64,000 bases of DNA from Planotetraspora silvatica (GTDB lineage: Bacteria; Actinomycetota; Actinomycetes; Streptosporangiales; Streptosporangiaceae): contig NZ_BOOQ01000003.1 of the NCBI RefSeq assembly GCF_016863315.1, forward strand, positions 372,001 to 436,000. The letters run 5' to 3'. Positions 1 through 6,792 of the stretch are shown here, one piece after another. Position numbers and translations under genes: made by a program. How positions within the stretch are numbered: the stretch's first letter is position 1; each line of letters begins with the position of its first letter. The notes under the pieces are model-generated. The model was not told where the DNA came from, searched no databases, and saw only the letters and a list, made by a program, of their open reading frames with translations.

Positions 1-1
1 C

Positions 2-793
2 GACAACGAGTGCACGATCATGATGGGCGTCCCGACGATGTACGTCGCGCTGCTCGAGGCCGCGAAGACCATCCCCGAGCGGCCGAGACTGCGGTACGCC
101 ATCTCGGGCGGCGCGTCCATCCCGCTCGCCGTCATCGAGCGCTTCCGCAAGGAGTTCGGCGTCGAGATCTACGAAGGGTACGGACTCACCGAGACCTCAC
201 CGGTCGCGTGCTTCAACCACATCGGCCGCACGCCCCGAGCCGGCAGCATCGGCACCCCGATCTGGGGAGTGGACCTGGAGATCGCCAAGGCGGACGTCGA
301 CGACCACATCGAACTGCTCGGCGTCGACGAACTGGGCGAGATCGTGATTCGCGGCCACAACATCATGAAGGGCTACCTGCACCTGCCCGAGGAGACGGCG
401 AAGGCCATCGTCGACGGCTGGTTCCGCAGCGGCGACCTCGGGAGGAAGGACGCCGACGGATACCTCTGGATCGTCGACCGTAAGAAGGACATGATCCTCC
501 GCAACGGCTACAACGTGTACCCGCGCGAGGTGGAGGAACTGCTGACCGCCCATCCGGCCGTCTCGACCGCCGCCGTGTTCGGCGTCGCGGACGAGGTCCA
601 CGGAGAAGAGATCATGGCCTGCGTCGTGCTCACACCGGGCGCCGACGTCGATTCCTCGACACTCGCCGCGTACGCGAAGGAGAAGCTCGCCGCCTACAAG
701 TACCCGCGTCGCCTCGAGATCGTGGAGACCCTTCCGCTCGGCCCGAGCGGCAAGGTGCTCAAGCGCGAACTCGTCGCCAGGTACTCGTCGTAG
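2..793 (+). CDS. Long-chain acyl-CoA synthetase (AMP-binding), 3' part
   Basis: C-terminal 263 residues of an ANL-superfamily adenylating enzyme, which activates a carboxylic (probably fatty) acid with ATP and transfers it to CoA. The reading frame is open to the window edge, so the start lies outside. Visible family motifs, in order: YGLTET followed by SP, the hinge region GDLGRKDADGYLWIVDRKKD, NGYNVYPREVEE, and the C-terminal GPSGKVLKREL, whose lysine is the catalytic residue in this superfamily. The substrate cannot be told from this part. The gene ends at TAG and is followed by a convergent small membrane-protein gene. Confidence 0.93.
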   Translation, partial: DNECTIMMGVPTMYVALLEAAKTIPERPRLRYAISGGASIPLAVIERFRKEFGVEIYEGYGLTETSPVACFNHIGRTPRAGSIGTPIWGVDLEIAKADVDDHIELLGVDELGEIVIRGHNIMKGYLHLPEETAKAIVDGWFRSGDLGRKDADGYLWIVDRKKDMILRNGYNVYPREVEELLTAHPAVSTAAVFGVADEVHGEEIMACVVLTPGADVDSSTLAAYAKEKLAAYKYPRRLEIVETLPLGPSGKVLKRELVARYSS

Positions 794-889
794 GCGACGA
801 GGTCCACGCCACCCCCGTGCCGCGCACTCGTCCAGCCATGTCCCTGACCTGCTCGCCCAGCCACGTTCCCAGATGCGAACCGGCCGCGG

Positions 890-1012
890 TCAGCTGAAGA
901 GCTGTACGGCGACCCAGATGATGAGCACCCAGGAGACGATCCCCACGAGGGTGACGGCGAGGAGACCGCGGAGGCGGTATCGCTTGCCGGGTGGGTCGAA
1001 CTCGTTGCTCAC
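890..1012 (-). CDS. Small single-span membrane protein (40 aa)
   Basis: An unrecognised 40-residue protein, too short for usual ORF cut-offs. It starts with GTG at 1012, preceded by GGAG five bases upstream (CGGAGCATGA then GTG), and stops with TGA at 890. The N-terminus is charged (MSNEFDPPGKRYRLRG), followed by about 21 hydrophobic residues (LLAVTLVGIVSWVLIIWVAV) and a short tail QLFS, so one membrane helix with the N-terminus probably inside (positive-inside rule). An alternative frame starting with ATG at 1016 gives an arginine/proline-rich sequence with no such pattern and was rejected. Function unknown. Confidence 0.6.
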   Translation of the reverse strand: MSNEFDPPGKRYRLRGLLAVTLVGIVSWVLIIWVAVQLFS

Positions 1013-1191
1013 TCATGCTCCGGCGCAGGCGGTGGGTCAATCGTGTGACTGTCTGATACCCATCCGTGATCCTCGGTGACGTGCGACGGCGCGAATGCAT
1101 GAAGGTGTATCGGTCAGGTCTGGATCGCGGCAGCACCGATCGGACGTGCGAAAACGTTCTTGCCGGAGACGGATCGCGGCGTGACGCACGA

Positions 1192-1234
1192 GCGCCCCCC
1201 GGCGTACGGGCACATGCCGTACGCCGGGGGGCGC
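1192..1234 (-). terminator. Rho-independent-type hairpin after the phytase-like gene
   Basis: Perfect 18-bp stem (1192-1209 with 1217-1234) and a 7-base loop GCACATG, lying about 50 bases past the stop of the minus-strand gene that ends at 1287. There is no T tract, as is common in high-GC actinobacteria. Confidence 0.75.
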
Positions 1235-1286
1235 GGGGAGCCTGCCGGCGTCGGGGACGCCTGCGGAACCGTTTACCGAGGGATGC

Positions 1287-2480
1287 TCACAGGAACGCGC
1301 GACGGTCGGCGTGCAGGCGCTGCGAGAGCCGTACGGTGATGAACTCGTCGTTGTCCGCCTGGCCCGGAGTGCGGCCGGAGGAGAACGGGAAGTTGTTGTC
1401 GTTCAGGACGGCCACGGTCTGGTCGTCGAGCAGGGTGACGTCCTCGATGGTCTGGAACGGGAACCGGAACGTCTTGCCGAAGCCGCCGAGGCCCTTCGGG
1501 TTGGCGAGGTCGAGCAGGTCCGCGACCAGGGTCTTGTCCATGACGCCGTCGTGGTTGCGGTCACGGGTGTCGGCCAGGTAGAGGCGCTTGAGCTTGGCGG
1601 CGTCGCCCTGCTCGTTGTCCCGCTCGATGATCAGGAAACGGTGGTCGTCGATGGAGATGGCGTCGCCGATGGAGTTGCCGGGAGCCTCGAGGCGGTAGAC
1701 GAAGCGCTTGCCGGTGTAGCGGCCCTTGCGCAGGTCGAACTGGTTCATCCGCAGGTCGCCGGGGGTGTCTCCGGCCACCGTGCCCTCGAGGAGCGGGTAG
1801 AGGTAGCGGCCGTCGATCCCGCGCGCCATGCCCTCGTAACCCTTGCTGCTGTTGAGGTTCGGCTGCCCGCCGTTCAGGTACGGGTTCTCCGGAGCCTTCA
1901 CACCCTCGAGGGGGATCGGGGCCTGGAGGAGCTTGCCGGACCGCGAGAAGTGCAGGAGCCATGGGCCGAACTCGTCACCGATCCAGTACGTGCCGTCGAG
2001 GGCGCGCACGATCGACTCGACGTCGAAGTCGGAGCCGGTCAGCACCCGGTCGGACCGGGTGAGCGCGAAGGGCACCTTGTGGTTGGGGTCGCTCAGGTTG
2101 AAGCCGCCGAGCACCTTGACCTTGCCGGTCCTGGTGTCGGGCTTGATGTGGTGGACGCGGAGGAGGAAGTCGGCGCTGTTGGCCTTGTTGCCGTAACCGT
2201 TGTCCGACAGCACGTTGTACGTGCCGTCGTGGTTGTTGATGACACCGCTGAAGCCCTGAACGGGCTGTCCCGGGAACGGCACGGGGACGCCGTTGATCGG
2301 GCCGGCCCCGGCGAGGGCGCCGGAGGGGAGGCTGCCGGGCACGTACGTCTGCGCCGGAAGCGAGGCGAAACCGGTCAGCGTGGCCCGGCCGTACGTCGCG
2401 TGGCCGGAGTCCGCCACGGCGGGGGTGGCGAGCCCGGCAGCCAGCGCGAGGGCGCCAAACATGATCGAGATTCGTTTCAT
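1287..2480 (-). CDS. Secreted esterase-like (phytase-family) protein
   Basis: A 397-residue exported protein of the esterase-like-activity-of-phytase family (PF13449). The start at 2480 gives a classical Sec signal peptide (MKRISIMFGALALAAGLATP, cleavage near AVADS); the frame extends upstream to 2522 but those residues are not signal-like. Characteristic stretches include GFSGVINNHDGTYNVLSDNG near the mature N-terminus, DFDVESIVRALDGTYWIGDE in the middle and KGYEGMA later. The family is predicted to be a beta-propeller phosphoesterase acting outside the cell; the substrate is not established. Single-gene unit with its own terminator, divergent from the MaoC gene. The same domain type is embedded in the large protein at 25866-29030. 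Confidence 0.85.
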   Translation of the reverse strand: MKRISIMFGALALAAGLATPAVADSGHATYGRATLTGFASLPAQTYVPGSLPSGALAGAGPINGVPVPFPGQPVQGFSGVINNHDGTYNVLSDNGYGNKANSADFLLRVHHIKPDTRTGKVKVLGGFNLSDPNHKVPFALTRSDRVLTGSDFDVESIVRALDGTYWIGDEFGPWLLHFSRSGKLLQAPIPLEGVKAPENPYLNGGQPNLNSSKGYEGMARGIDGRYLYPLLEGTVAGDTPGDLRMNQFDLRKGRYTGKRFVYRLEAPGNSIGDAISIDDHRFLIIERDNEQGDAAKLKRLYLADTRDRNHDGVMDKTLVADLLDLANPKGLGGFGKTFRFPFQTIEDVTLLDDQTVAVLNDNNFPFSSGRTPGQADNDEFITVRLSQRLHADRRAFL

Positions 2481-2565
2481 GTGGCGCACGTTAGAAAGGC
2501 CGGATGACGGGCGCTCCAACATGAGGCGACGGGAGGTGAAACCGGTGTGGCCCGGCCGACGCGGT

Positions 2566-2579
2566 TAGGGTACGGAGGT
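2566..2579 (+). promoter_or_regulatory. Probable leaderless promoter -10 (TAGGGT) for the MaoC gene
   Basis: TAGGGT at 2566-2571 fits the actinobacterial TANNNT -10 pattern and places transcription start at about the ATG at 2580, so the mRNA may have no leader. A competing signal exists: GGAGGTGA at 2532-2539 sits seven bases before a GTG at 2547 in the same frame. Confidence 0.4.
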
Positions 2580-3038
2580 ATGCGGATCTTCAATGACCTC
2601 GCCGAACTGAAGGCGGCAAAGGGCGAACATCTGGGATACACGGACTGGCGGGAGATCACGCAGGAGCGGGTGAACGGCTTCGCCGACGCCACCGACGATC
2701 ACCAGTGGATCCATGTGGACGTCGACCGGGCCAAGGAGGGTCTCTTCGGCTCGACGATCGCCCACGGGTACCTGTCGCTCGCGCTGATCCCCTCGTTCAC
2801 CAGCGAACTGTTCCGCGTCGACGGACTGAAGATGGGGATCAACTACGGGCTGAACAAGGTCAGGTTCGCCCGGCCTGTGCCGGTCGGCTCGCGGATCCGG
2901 GCGGGCGCGGAGATCATCGACGTGAAGGGCACCCCCTCCGGCACACTGGCGAGCCTGCGGGTCGTCATCGAGGTCGAGGGCCTCGACAAACCCGCATGTA
3001 TCGCCGAGACCCTCTCCCTGCTCGTCGCGGAGTCCTGA
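2580..3038 (+). CDS. MaoC-like hot-dog dehydratase
   Basis: A 152-residue R-specific enoyl-CoA hydratase/MaoC family protein, single hot-dog fold. The hydratase motif is visible as the run FADATDDHQWIHVDVDRA, with the Asp and His of the hydratase-2 motif, followed by IAHGYLSLALIP. It would hydrate or dehydrate acyl-CoA thioesters in fatty acid metabolism. Start choice: ATG 2580 gives the usual N-terminus MRIFNDLAEL; GTG 2547 has the better ribosome site but adds eleven residues that include a rare TTA codon and cover a likely -10 box, so the shorter form is preferred. Confidence 0.9.
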   Translation: MRIFNDLAELKAAKGEHLGYTDWREITQERVNGFADATDDHQWIHVDVDRAKEGLFGSTIAHGYLSLALIPSFTSELFRVDGLKMGINYGLNKVRFARPVPVGSRIRAGAEIIDVKGTPSGTLASLRVVIEVEGLDKPACIAETLSLLVAES

Positions 3039-3202
3039 CCGCTCCCTCTCCCGCCTGATCAGGACCGTCCGCGCCGGAAGGATCTTGAGTTGAGCCGGAC
3101 CTGGGGGTTGCCGGACGGCAAAGTTATTGGCTCTGGCAGGGGTACGGGGTCTGGTAGAGTTCTTGTCGTCGCACTGCCTTGCAGGTCAGGGCATCGAGAC
3201 GA

Positions 3203-3275
3203 GCGGCCGTAGCTCAATGGATAGAGCATCTGACTACGGATCAGAAGGTTGGGGTTTCGAGTACCTCCGGCCGCA
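3203..3275 (+). tRNA. tRNA-Arg (anticodon ACG)
   Basis: A complete 73-base cloverleaf: acceptor GCGGCCG/CGGCCGC, D arm GCTC...GAGC, anticodon stem TCTGA/TCAGA with loop CTACGGA (anticodon ACG), T loop TTCGAGT, discriminator A, no encoded CCA. The last pair of the T stem is T53-A61 instead of the nearly universal G53-C61; both partners changed so pairing is kept. Followed seven bases later by a terminator. Remnants of integrase genes lie just beyond, as expected for an integration hotspot. Confidence 0.92.
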
Positions 3276-3283
3276 CCCAGCAA

Positions 3284-3324
3284 AGAAGGCCCCTGAACAG
3301 GCAATACGCCATCAGGGGCCTTCT
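3284..3324 (+). terminator. Terminator of tRNA-Arg
   Basis: Perfect 13-bp stem AGAAGGCCCCTGA with its complement at 3312-3324, 15-base loop, followed by TGATTT. The whole 43-base segment 3282-3324 recurs with three differences at 29172-29214. Confidence 0.85.
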
Positions 3325-3380
3325 TGATTTGCTGATGATCTAGCTGCTTGCCGGCACGGGTGGCTCCCAGGTGGCCCCCA

Positions 3381-3530
3381 CTATTCCTCGATCGCTTTGG
3401 CGAAGGTCTCGGCGGCCCAGGCTTCCGCAGAGCTCGTGATCGTCGCCGGACGAACCGCTTGCAGCTTCTGACCGCCGATGTGCGGCTTGACGTATCGGTC
3501 GATGATGATGTCGCGGTATGCGGACCAAGG
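3381..3530 (-). pseudogene. Remnant of a tyrosine recombinase, core-binding domain
   Basis: The minus-strand frame between a TGA at 3531-3533 and a TAG at 3381-3383 reads PWSAYRDIIIDRYVKPHIGG and then QKLQAVRPATIT. This is the pattern of the SAM-like core-binding domain of phage integrases (Y..II...V.PHIG...L..L.P..I). The last 18 residues no longer resemble an integrase, so there is an internal deletion or junction. No start codon or catalytic domain remains. Its position about 105 bases after tRNA-Arg suggests a decayed element that used that tRNA. Confidence 0.6.
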
Positions 3531-3572
3531 TCACCCGCGGCGCCGGCTCCCGCACCCCCGCCAGGCGCGGGA

Positions 3573-4526
3573 CTACTCCACGCGGGAGTGCTGCCCGGTG
3601 CGGGCGCGCAAGGCTTGCGTGAACCACGTGAACACCGGCGTCAGGCTGGGCGGGACGGGCCATCCGTTGATGACGGCCAGCAGGTGCCAGTAGCGTTCGG
3701 CGCGGGGGTCGCCGGCGATCTCCAGACGTGTCAGCAGCCAGTGGCGCAAGTCGGCGTCGTCGGCGCGGCTGAAGGTTTGCGCGTAGCGAGCGGTGAGGGC
3801 GTCGATGATGGGTGCGGCCTCGGCCGAGGCCGCAGCGATGCCGGCATCGAGCGCGCGGCCGACGCTGTCCCGAACGGTCTCGGTGAGGTCGTGGTGCAAG
3901 CCGGTGCGGTCGCCTTGGTCGCGCTCGGCCGCCTGGTACTCCGCCATGCGGCGCACGGCCGCGCGGAAGTCGGGATCCTGGGTGAGCTCGGCGAGTTCCA
4001 CCCAGGCGTCGACCTGCTCGGGTTCGGGGTCGTCCGGCAGTTCGGGCATGGCCGAGCGCATCATGTCGACGAAGTCGGCGTTGGCGTCGAGCCCACCGAA
4101 CGTGTCGTCGATGAAGTCGGTGATCAGGCGTCGGCGTTCGTGGTCGGAAAGCTTGGCGAGCTTATGCATGAGGTCCATCTCCTCGGGGCTGGAGCCGCGT
4201 TTGGCCACCGCGCGCAACACGGCGCGCCGCAGTCGCAGAGTGCGGATCTGCACCTCCAGGGCATCGGCGTGTGCGGCCGCGACCTCGGGCACCGAGACCT
4301 CCCGATCCAGCACCTGCCGGATGACGGCAAGGTCGAGGCCCAGGTCACGCAGGGTGCGCACTAGGTCCAGACGTGTGAGTGCGCCGATGTCGTAGAGCCG
4401 GTAGCCAGCCGGGCTGCGGTCTGTCGGCGGCACGATCCCGGTGTCGGAGTAGAACCGGATGGTCTTGACCGTCAGCCCGGTCCGCCGGGCCAGGTCACCG
4501 ATCGTGAAGAGCGTGTCGCCGTCCAT
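3573..4526 (-). CDS. MerR-family transcriptional regulator
   Basis: A 317-residue protein with an N-terminal MerR winged helix-turn-helix (residues about 6-75: FTIGDLARRTGLTVKTIRFY, then SPAGYRLYDIGALTRL). A long helical C-terminal region of about 230 residues replaces the short effector domain of metal-sensing MerR proteins, as in the multidrug/TipA-like or actinobacterial unknown-ligand types. No cysteine metal-binding set is visible. ATG at 4526. It is the only intact gene inside the 3.3-5.3 kb region of mobile-element debris, so it may be cargo that survived. The target is unknown. Confidence 0.87.
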   Translation of the reverse strand: MDGDTLFTIGDLARRTGLTVKTIRFYSDTGIVPPTDRSPAGYRLYDIGALTRLDLVRTLRDLGLDLAVIRQVLDREVSVPEVAAAHADALEVQIRTLRLRRAVLRAVAKRGSSPEEMDLMHKLAKLSDHERRRLITDFIDDTFGGLDANADFVDMMRSAMPELPDDPEPEQVDAWVELAELTQDPDFRAAVRRMAEYQAAERDQGDRTGLHHDLTETVRDSVGRALDAGIAAASAEAAPIIDALTARYAQTFSRADDADLRHWLLTRLEIAGDPRAERYWHLLAVINGWPVPPSLTPVFTWFTQALRARTGQHSRVE

Positions 4527-4577
4527 GCCCGCACTCTCGCGCCTCCCCCTACGGGAGACTCAACCTCAGTCTCCCCG

Positions 4578-4676
4578 CTAGGTCGCCAATCCACAGGTCT
4601 CGACAATTACGCGTTCGATGGTGATGTCGTGGGTGGCGAACCAGGCGTGGGCGCGGGTCAGGAAGGCGCCGGCGTT
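4578..4676 (-). mobile_element. IS481-type transposase fragment
   Basis: A minus-strand frame reads NAGAFLTRAHAWFATHDI then TIERVIVETCGLAT and a stop at 4578. This matches the DDE-domain stretch of IS481-family transposases (FL..A..W...HGI..ERV..DNG), with the catalytic DNG replaced by ETCG. Only about 33 codons remain; no terminal repeats were seen. Confidence 0.5.
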
Positions 4677-5026
4677 TCCTGGGCGAACATCAGCGAGGCC
4701 CCGGAGTGCCGTAGCTCGTGCGGGTGCCAGTGACCGCGGCTCAGATGGGTGTCACCGGGCCGGCATGCGGTACGTACACCAGGGCGCGCGACGGCGCGGA
4801 AGCCGTGCCGTTCCACCAGGGTCTTGATGACCTGCAGGCGGACCTGGACGAACTCCTTGTCGCCGTGGGTTGCCTCGCCGATGCCGACCACGCGGTCGTT
4901 GGCCGCGGCGTCGAGCGTGGCCTCCGGCGGCGGGACGACGGCCGAGGACGTCACACCGGTGGTGTCCACGCCGCCGCACCCCGCCAGCCGCGCGAGTGCG
5001 GCCACCACGGGAAGGGTCCGCCTTAT
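4658..5026 (-). pseudogene. Erythromycin-esterase-like lipoprotein start fused to a recombinase end
   Basis: The N-terminal part is a lipoprotein signal (RRTLPVVAALARLAGCGG, lipobox LAGC) followed by VVGIGEATHGDKEFVQVRLQ and VIKTLVERHGFRAVA, typical of the start of erythromycin-esterase-family hydrolases. The expected ATG is ATA at 5024-5026, directly after AAGGAGG and the stop of the preceding frame, so the start codon appears lost. After about 80 codons the frame runs into HPHELRHSGASLMFAQ (4679-4744), the HxxR segment of a tyrosine recombinase, and stops at 4658. No catalytic domain of either enzyme is complete. Confidence 0.6.
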
Positions 5027-5027
5027 G

Positions 5028-5096
5028 TCAGTGCACCTCCTTGCGGAGCACGCGCAGCGCGCCGAGCGTCGCGGGGAGGACGATCCAGAAAATCAT
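5028..5096 (-). pseudogene. C-terminal tail of an unidentified membrane protein
   Basis: Frame MIFWIVLPATLGALRVLRKE ending at TGA 5028, followed without gap by the dead start of the esterase-like frame and carrying its AAGGAGG site. The tail looks like the last membrane helix of a transporter permease, but this is too short to name. Confidence 0.3.
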
Positions 5097-5097
5097 C

Positions 5098-5215
5098 GAG
5101 GCAGGTCTCCGCTTCCAGCTCCCGGATCGCCGCCGCGGCCGGGGTCTCCCCAACTCGACCACGCCGCCCGGGATCGCCCAACCGTACCCGTCACCGCGGC
5201 GCACGCCCCATAACG
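5098..5215 (-). pseudogene. Nudix hydrolase fragment with frameshift
   Basis: Reading GDGYGWAIPGGVVELG, then one base out of phase ETPAAAAIRELEAETCL. Together these reproduce the Nudix box GX5EX7REUXEEXGU, with the EE and the final Gly degraded. The frame changes at about 5144-5152. There is no start region and the 3' end joins the membrane-protein tail. Confidence 0.5.
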
Positions 5216-5260
5216 GCGATGAGGCCCCGAGAACGACGCTCGGGCCTCACCTCTTGGGGC

Positions 5261-5296
5261 ACGCCCTTGTACGACCTTCGGCACGCCTGCGCGTCG
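5261..5296 (+). pseudogene. Possible second recombinase scrap
   Basis: The plus-strand frame contains TPLYDLRHACAS, which matches the PYDLRHAC segment holding the conserved Arg and His of actinobacterial tyrosine recombinases. Only twelve codons agree, so this is suggestive at best. It lies in the opposite orientation to the other two recombinase pieces. Confidence 0.25.
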
Positions 5297-5374
5297 CGTT
5301 CATCAAGACCTGGCTCCGCGACCCCGTCACGTGGTCCGGGGAACGTCTCACCTACCCGTGCCCAATGGGGTCTT

Positions 5375-5761
5375 TCACAGATTGACGGGGTAGCTGAGCG
5401 ACAGCTCATCCGCCGGAACGCCCCGGATTCCCCAGTTCGCTTTCGGCATCTCGACAATGGCGAGCTCGATGTCATCGACGGGCAGGTCGAGGCCCGGCGC
5501 CAGCCGCTCATACACGGTACGGATCAGCTCACGCTTGGCGTCGTCGGAACGACCCGTGAAGCACAGGACCTCGATGATCAGATAGCGGTCACTTCGTTGC
5601 GGGCAGATCATGTCCTCGGGGTCGAGCAGCAAGAAGCGGTGGAACCGCTTGTCCGACGGCAGCCTCCACGCCGACTCCAGGCACTCCTGCAGCAGATCGG
5701 AGATCCTCCGCTGCTTCCCCGCCCATACATCGCGCCGACCATAGACCTTGATCTGAGCCAT
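5375..5761 (-). CDS. Tautomerase-family protein lacking Pro-1
   Basis: A 128-residue protein of the tautomerase (4-oxalocrotonate tautomerase/MIF-like) superfamily. Family landmarks: IKVYGRRD at the N-terminus, DKRFHRFLLLDPEDM, RSDRYLIIEVLCFTGRS, and ANWGIRGVPADEL near the end. In active members the residue after Met is a catalytic proline; here the protein begins MAQIKVYG, so Ala occupies that place. Starting five codons earlier (5776) gives MQTGPMAQ and does not restore a proper N-terminal proline. It may be a non-canonical or inactive member. Divergent from the hydrolase at 5956. Confidence 0.8.
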   Translation of the reverse strand: MAQIKVYGRRDVWAGKQRRISDLLQECLESAWRLPSDKRFHRFLLLDPEDMICPQRSDRYLIIEVLCFTGRSDDAKRELIRTVYERLAPGLDLPVDDIELAIVEMPKANWGIRGVPADELSLSYPVNL

Positions 5762-5894
5762 TGGCCCAGTCTGCACCGTACTGCCCCGAGACGACCACCA
5801 AGATCCAGAAAACGCGACCTCTGCCGGGGACGCCTGGCGGCGGGGGCTCGATTGATCAAGAGCGTCGTGCGGCGAGGGGTGTCATGCCAGAGCT

Positions 5895-5945
5895 TGACGA
5901 CCTTGGCTTATTGGATTAGCTTTCTGGCTATTCGCATTAGCTAAC
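5895..5945 (+). promoter_or_regulatory. Promoter and putative operator of the hydrolase-TetR operon
   Basis: -35 TTGACG (5895-5900), 17-base spacer, -10 TAGCTT (5918-5923). The sequence TTAGCT occurs at 5917-5922 over the -10 box and as part of the palindrome TTAGCTAA at 5938-5945, giving TTAGCT...AGCTAA dyad symmetry around the start site. A TetR-family gene is second in the operon, so autoregulation here is likely (inference). Confidence 0.55.
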
Positions 5946-5955
5946 GGAGGACGTC

Positions 5956-6792
5956 ATGACCGAGTACCTGGAGATTGAGGGCGGACGGCTCGCCTACGAC
6001 GTGACCGGCGAGGGCCCGTTGGTCGTGCTGTCCCACGGAATGGGCGACGGCAGGGAGGCATACCGTCTCCTCGCGCCCCGTCTTGTGGCCGCCGGCTACC
6101 GCGTCGCCAAGGCGGACCTGCGTGGCCATGGGGAGTCGACCACCGGCTGGTCCTCCTACACCCGCACCGACACCGCGAACGATCTGCTGGCCCTGATTCG
6201 TCACCTGGGTGGGCCTGCGGTCGTCGTCGGTCACTCCTTCTCCGGCGGCGCGGCCACCATCGCGGCGGCGCTGCATCCGGATCTGGTCAACGCTGTCGTC
6301 CAGATCGGCCCTTTCACCCGGGCCCAGAAGCTGAGCCTGGGCGGCCTGCTGCGCAACAGCCGGCACCGCAAGGGCATCAGCCTGCTGCTGGGCGCCGGGT
6401 TGCTGCGCAGCGTGGGGCTCTGGATGCGTTACCTCAACCTCGCCTACCCCGGATCCAGGCCCGCCGACTACGCCGAGTACATGGCCGCGCTGGAGGGTGC
6501 GCTGCGCAGGCCGGACCGGATGGCCGTGGTCGGCAAGATGGGCATGTCCACCCCGAGCGATGCGGGCGCACAGCTCCCGAACCTCCGCGTCCCCGCCCTG
6601 ATCCTCATGGGCACGCTCGACCCCGACTGGGCCGATCCCCGGGCTGAGGCGGATGGTGTCGTCGCGGGCATGCCGGTCGGACGCGGCACCGTCGTGATGA
6701 TCGAAGGTGCCGGCCACTACGCGCACGCGCAGTTTCCCGGCGAGGTCGCCGAGGTCATGGTGCCGTTCCTGAAGGAGCACGCCCGTGCCTAG
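5956..6792 (+). CDS. Alpha/beta-fold hydrolase
   Basis: A 278-residue soluble alpha/beta hydrolase. Nucleophile elbow GHSFSGG (Ser), upstream oxyanion motif SHGMGDG, acid residue in MGTLDPDW and catalytic His in GAGHYAHAQFP, so the triad is complete. Preceded by ACGGAGG. The gene overlaps the next, a TetR regulator, by eight bases (6785-6792), indicating one transcript. The substrate is unknown; hydrolases paired with a TetR of this kind often handle the ligand sensed by the regulator (inference). Confidence 0.88.
   Translation: MTEYLEIEGGRLAYDVTGEGPLVVLSHGMGDGREAYRLLAPRLVAAGYRVAKADLRGHGESTTGWSSYTRTDTANDLLALIRHLGGPAVVVGHSFSGGAATIAAALHPDLVNAVVQIGPFTRAQKLSLGGLLRNSRHRKGISLLLGAGLLRSVGLWMRYLNLAYPGSRPADYAEYMAALEGALRRPDRMAVVGKMGMSTPSDAGAQLPNLRVPALILMGTLDPDWADPRAEADGVVAGMPVGRGTVVMIEGAGHYAHAQFPGEVAEVMVPFLKEHARA

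Noticed and set aside
873-1079. 68-codon plus-strand frame
   Set aside because: Antisense to the better-supported 40-residue membrane protein; no ribosome site.
1311-2507. 398-codon plus-strand frame over the phytase-like gene
   Set aside because: Val/Glu/Gly-biased antisense frame without motifs; the minus-strand gene has a signal peptide and terminator.
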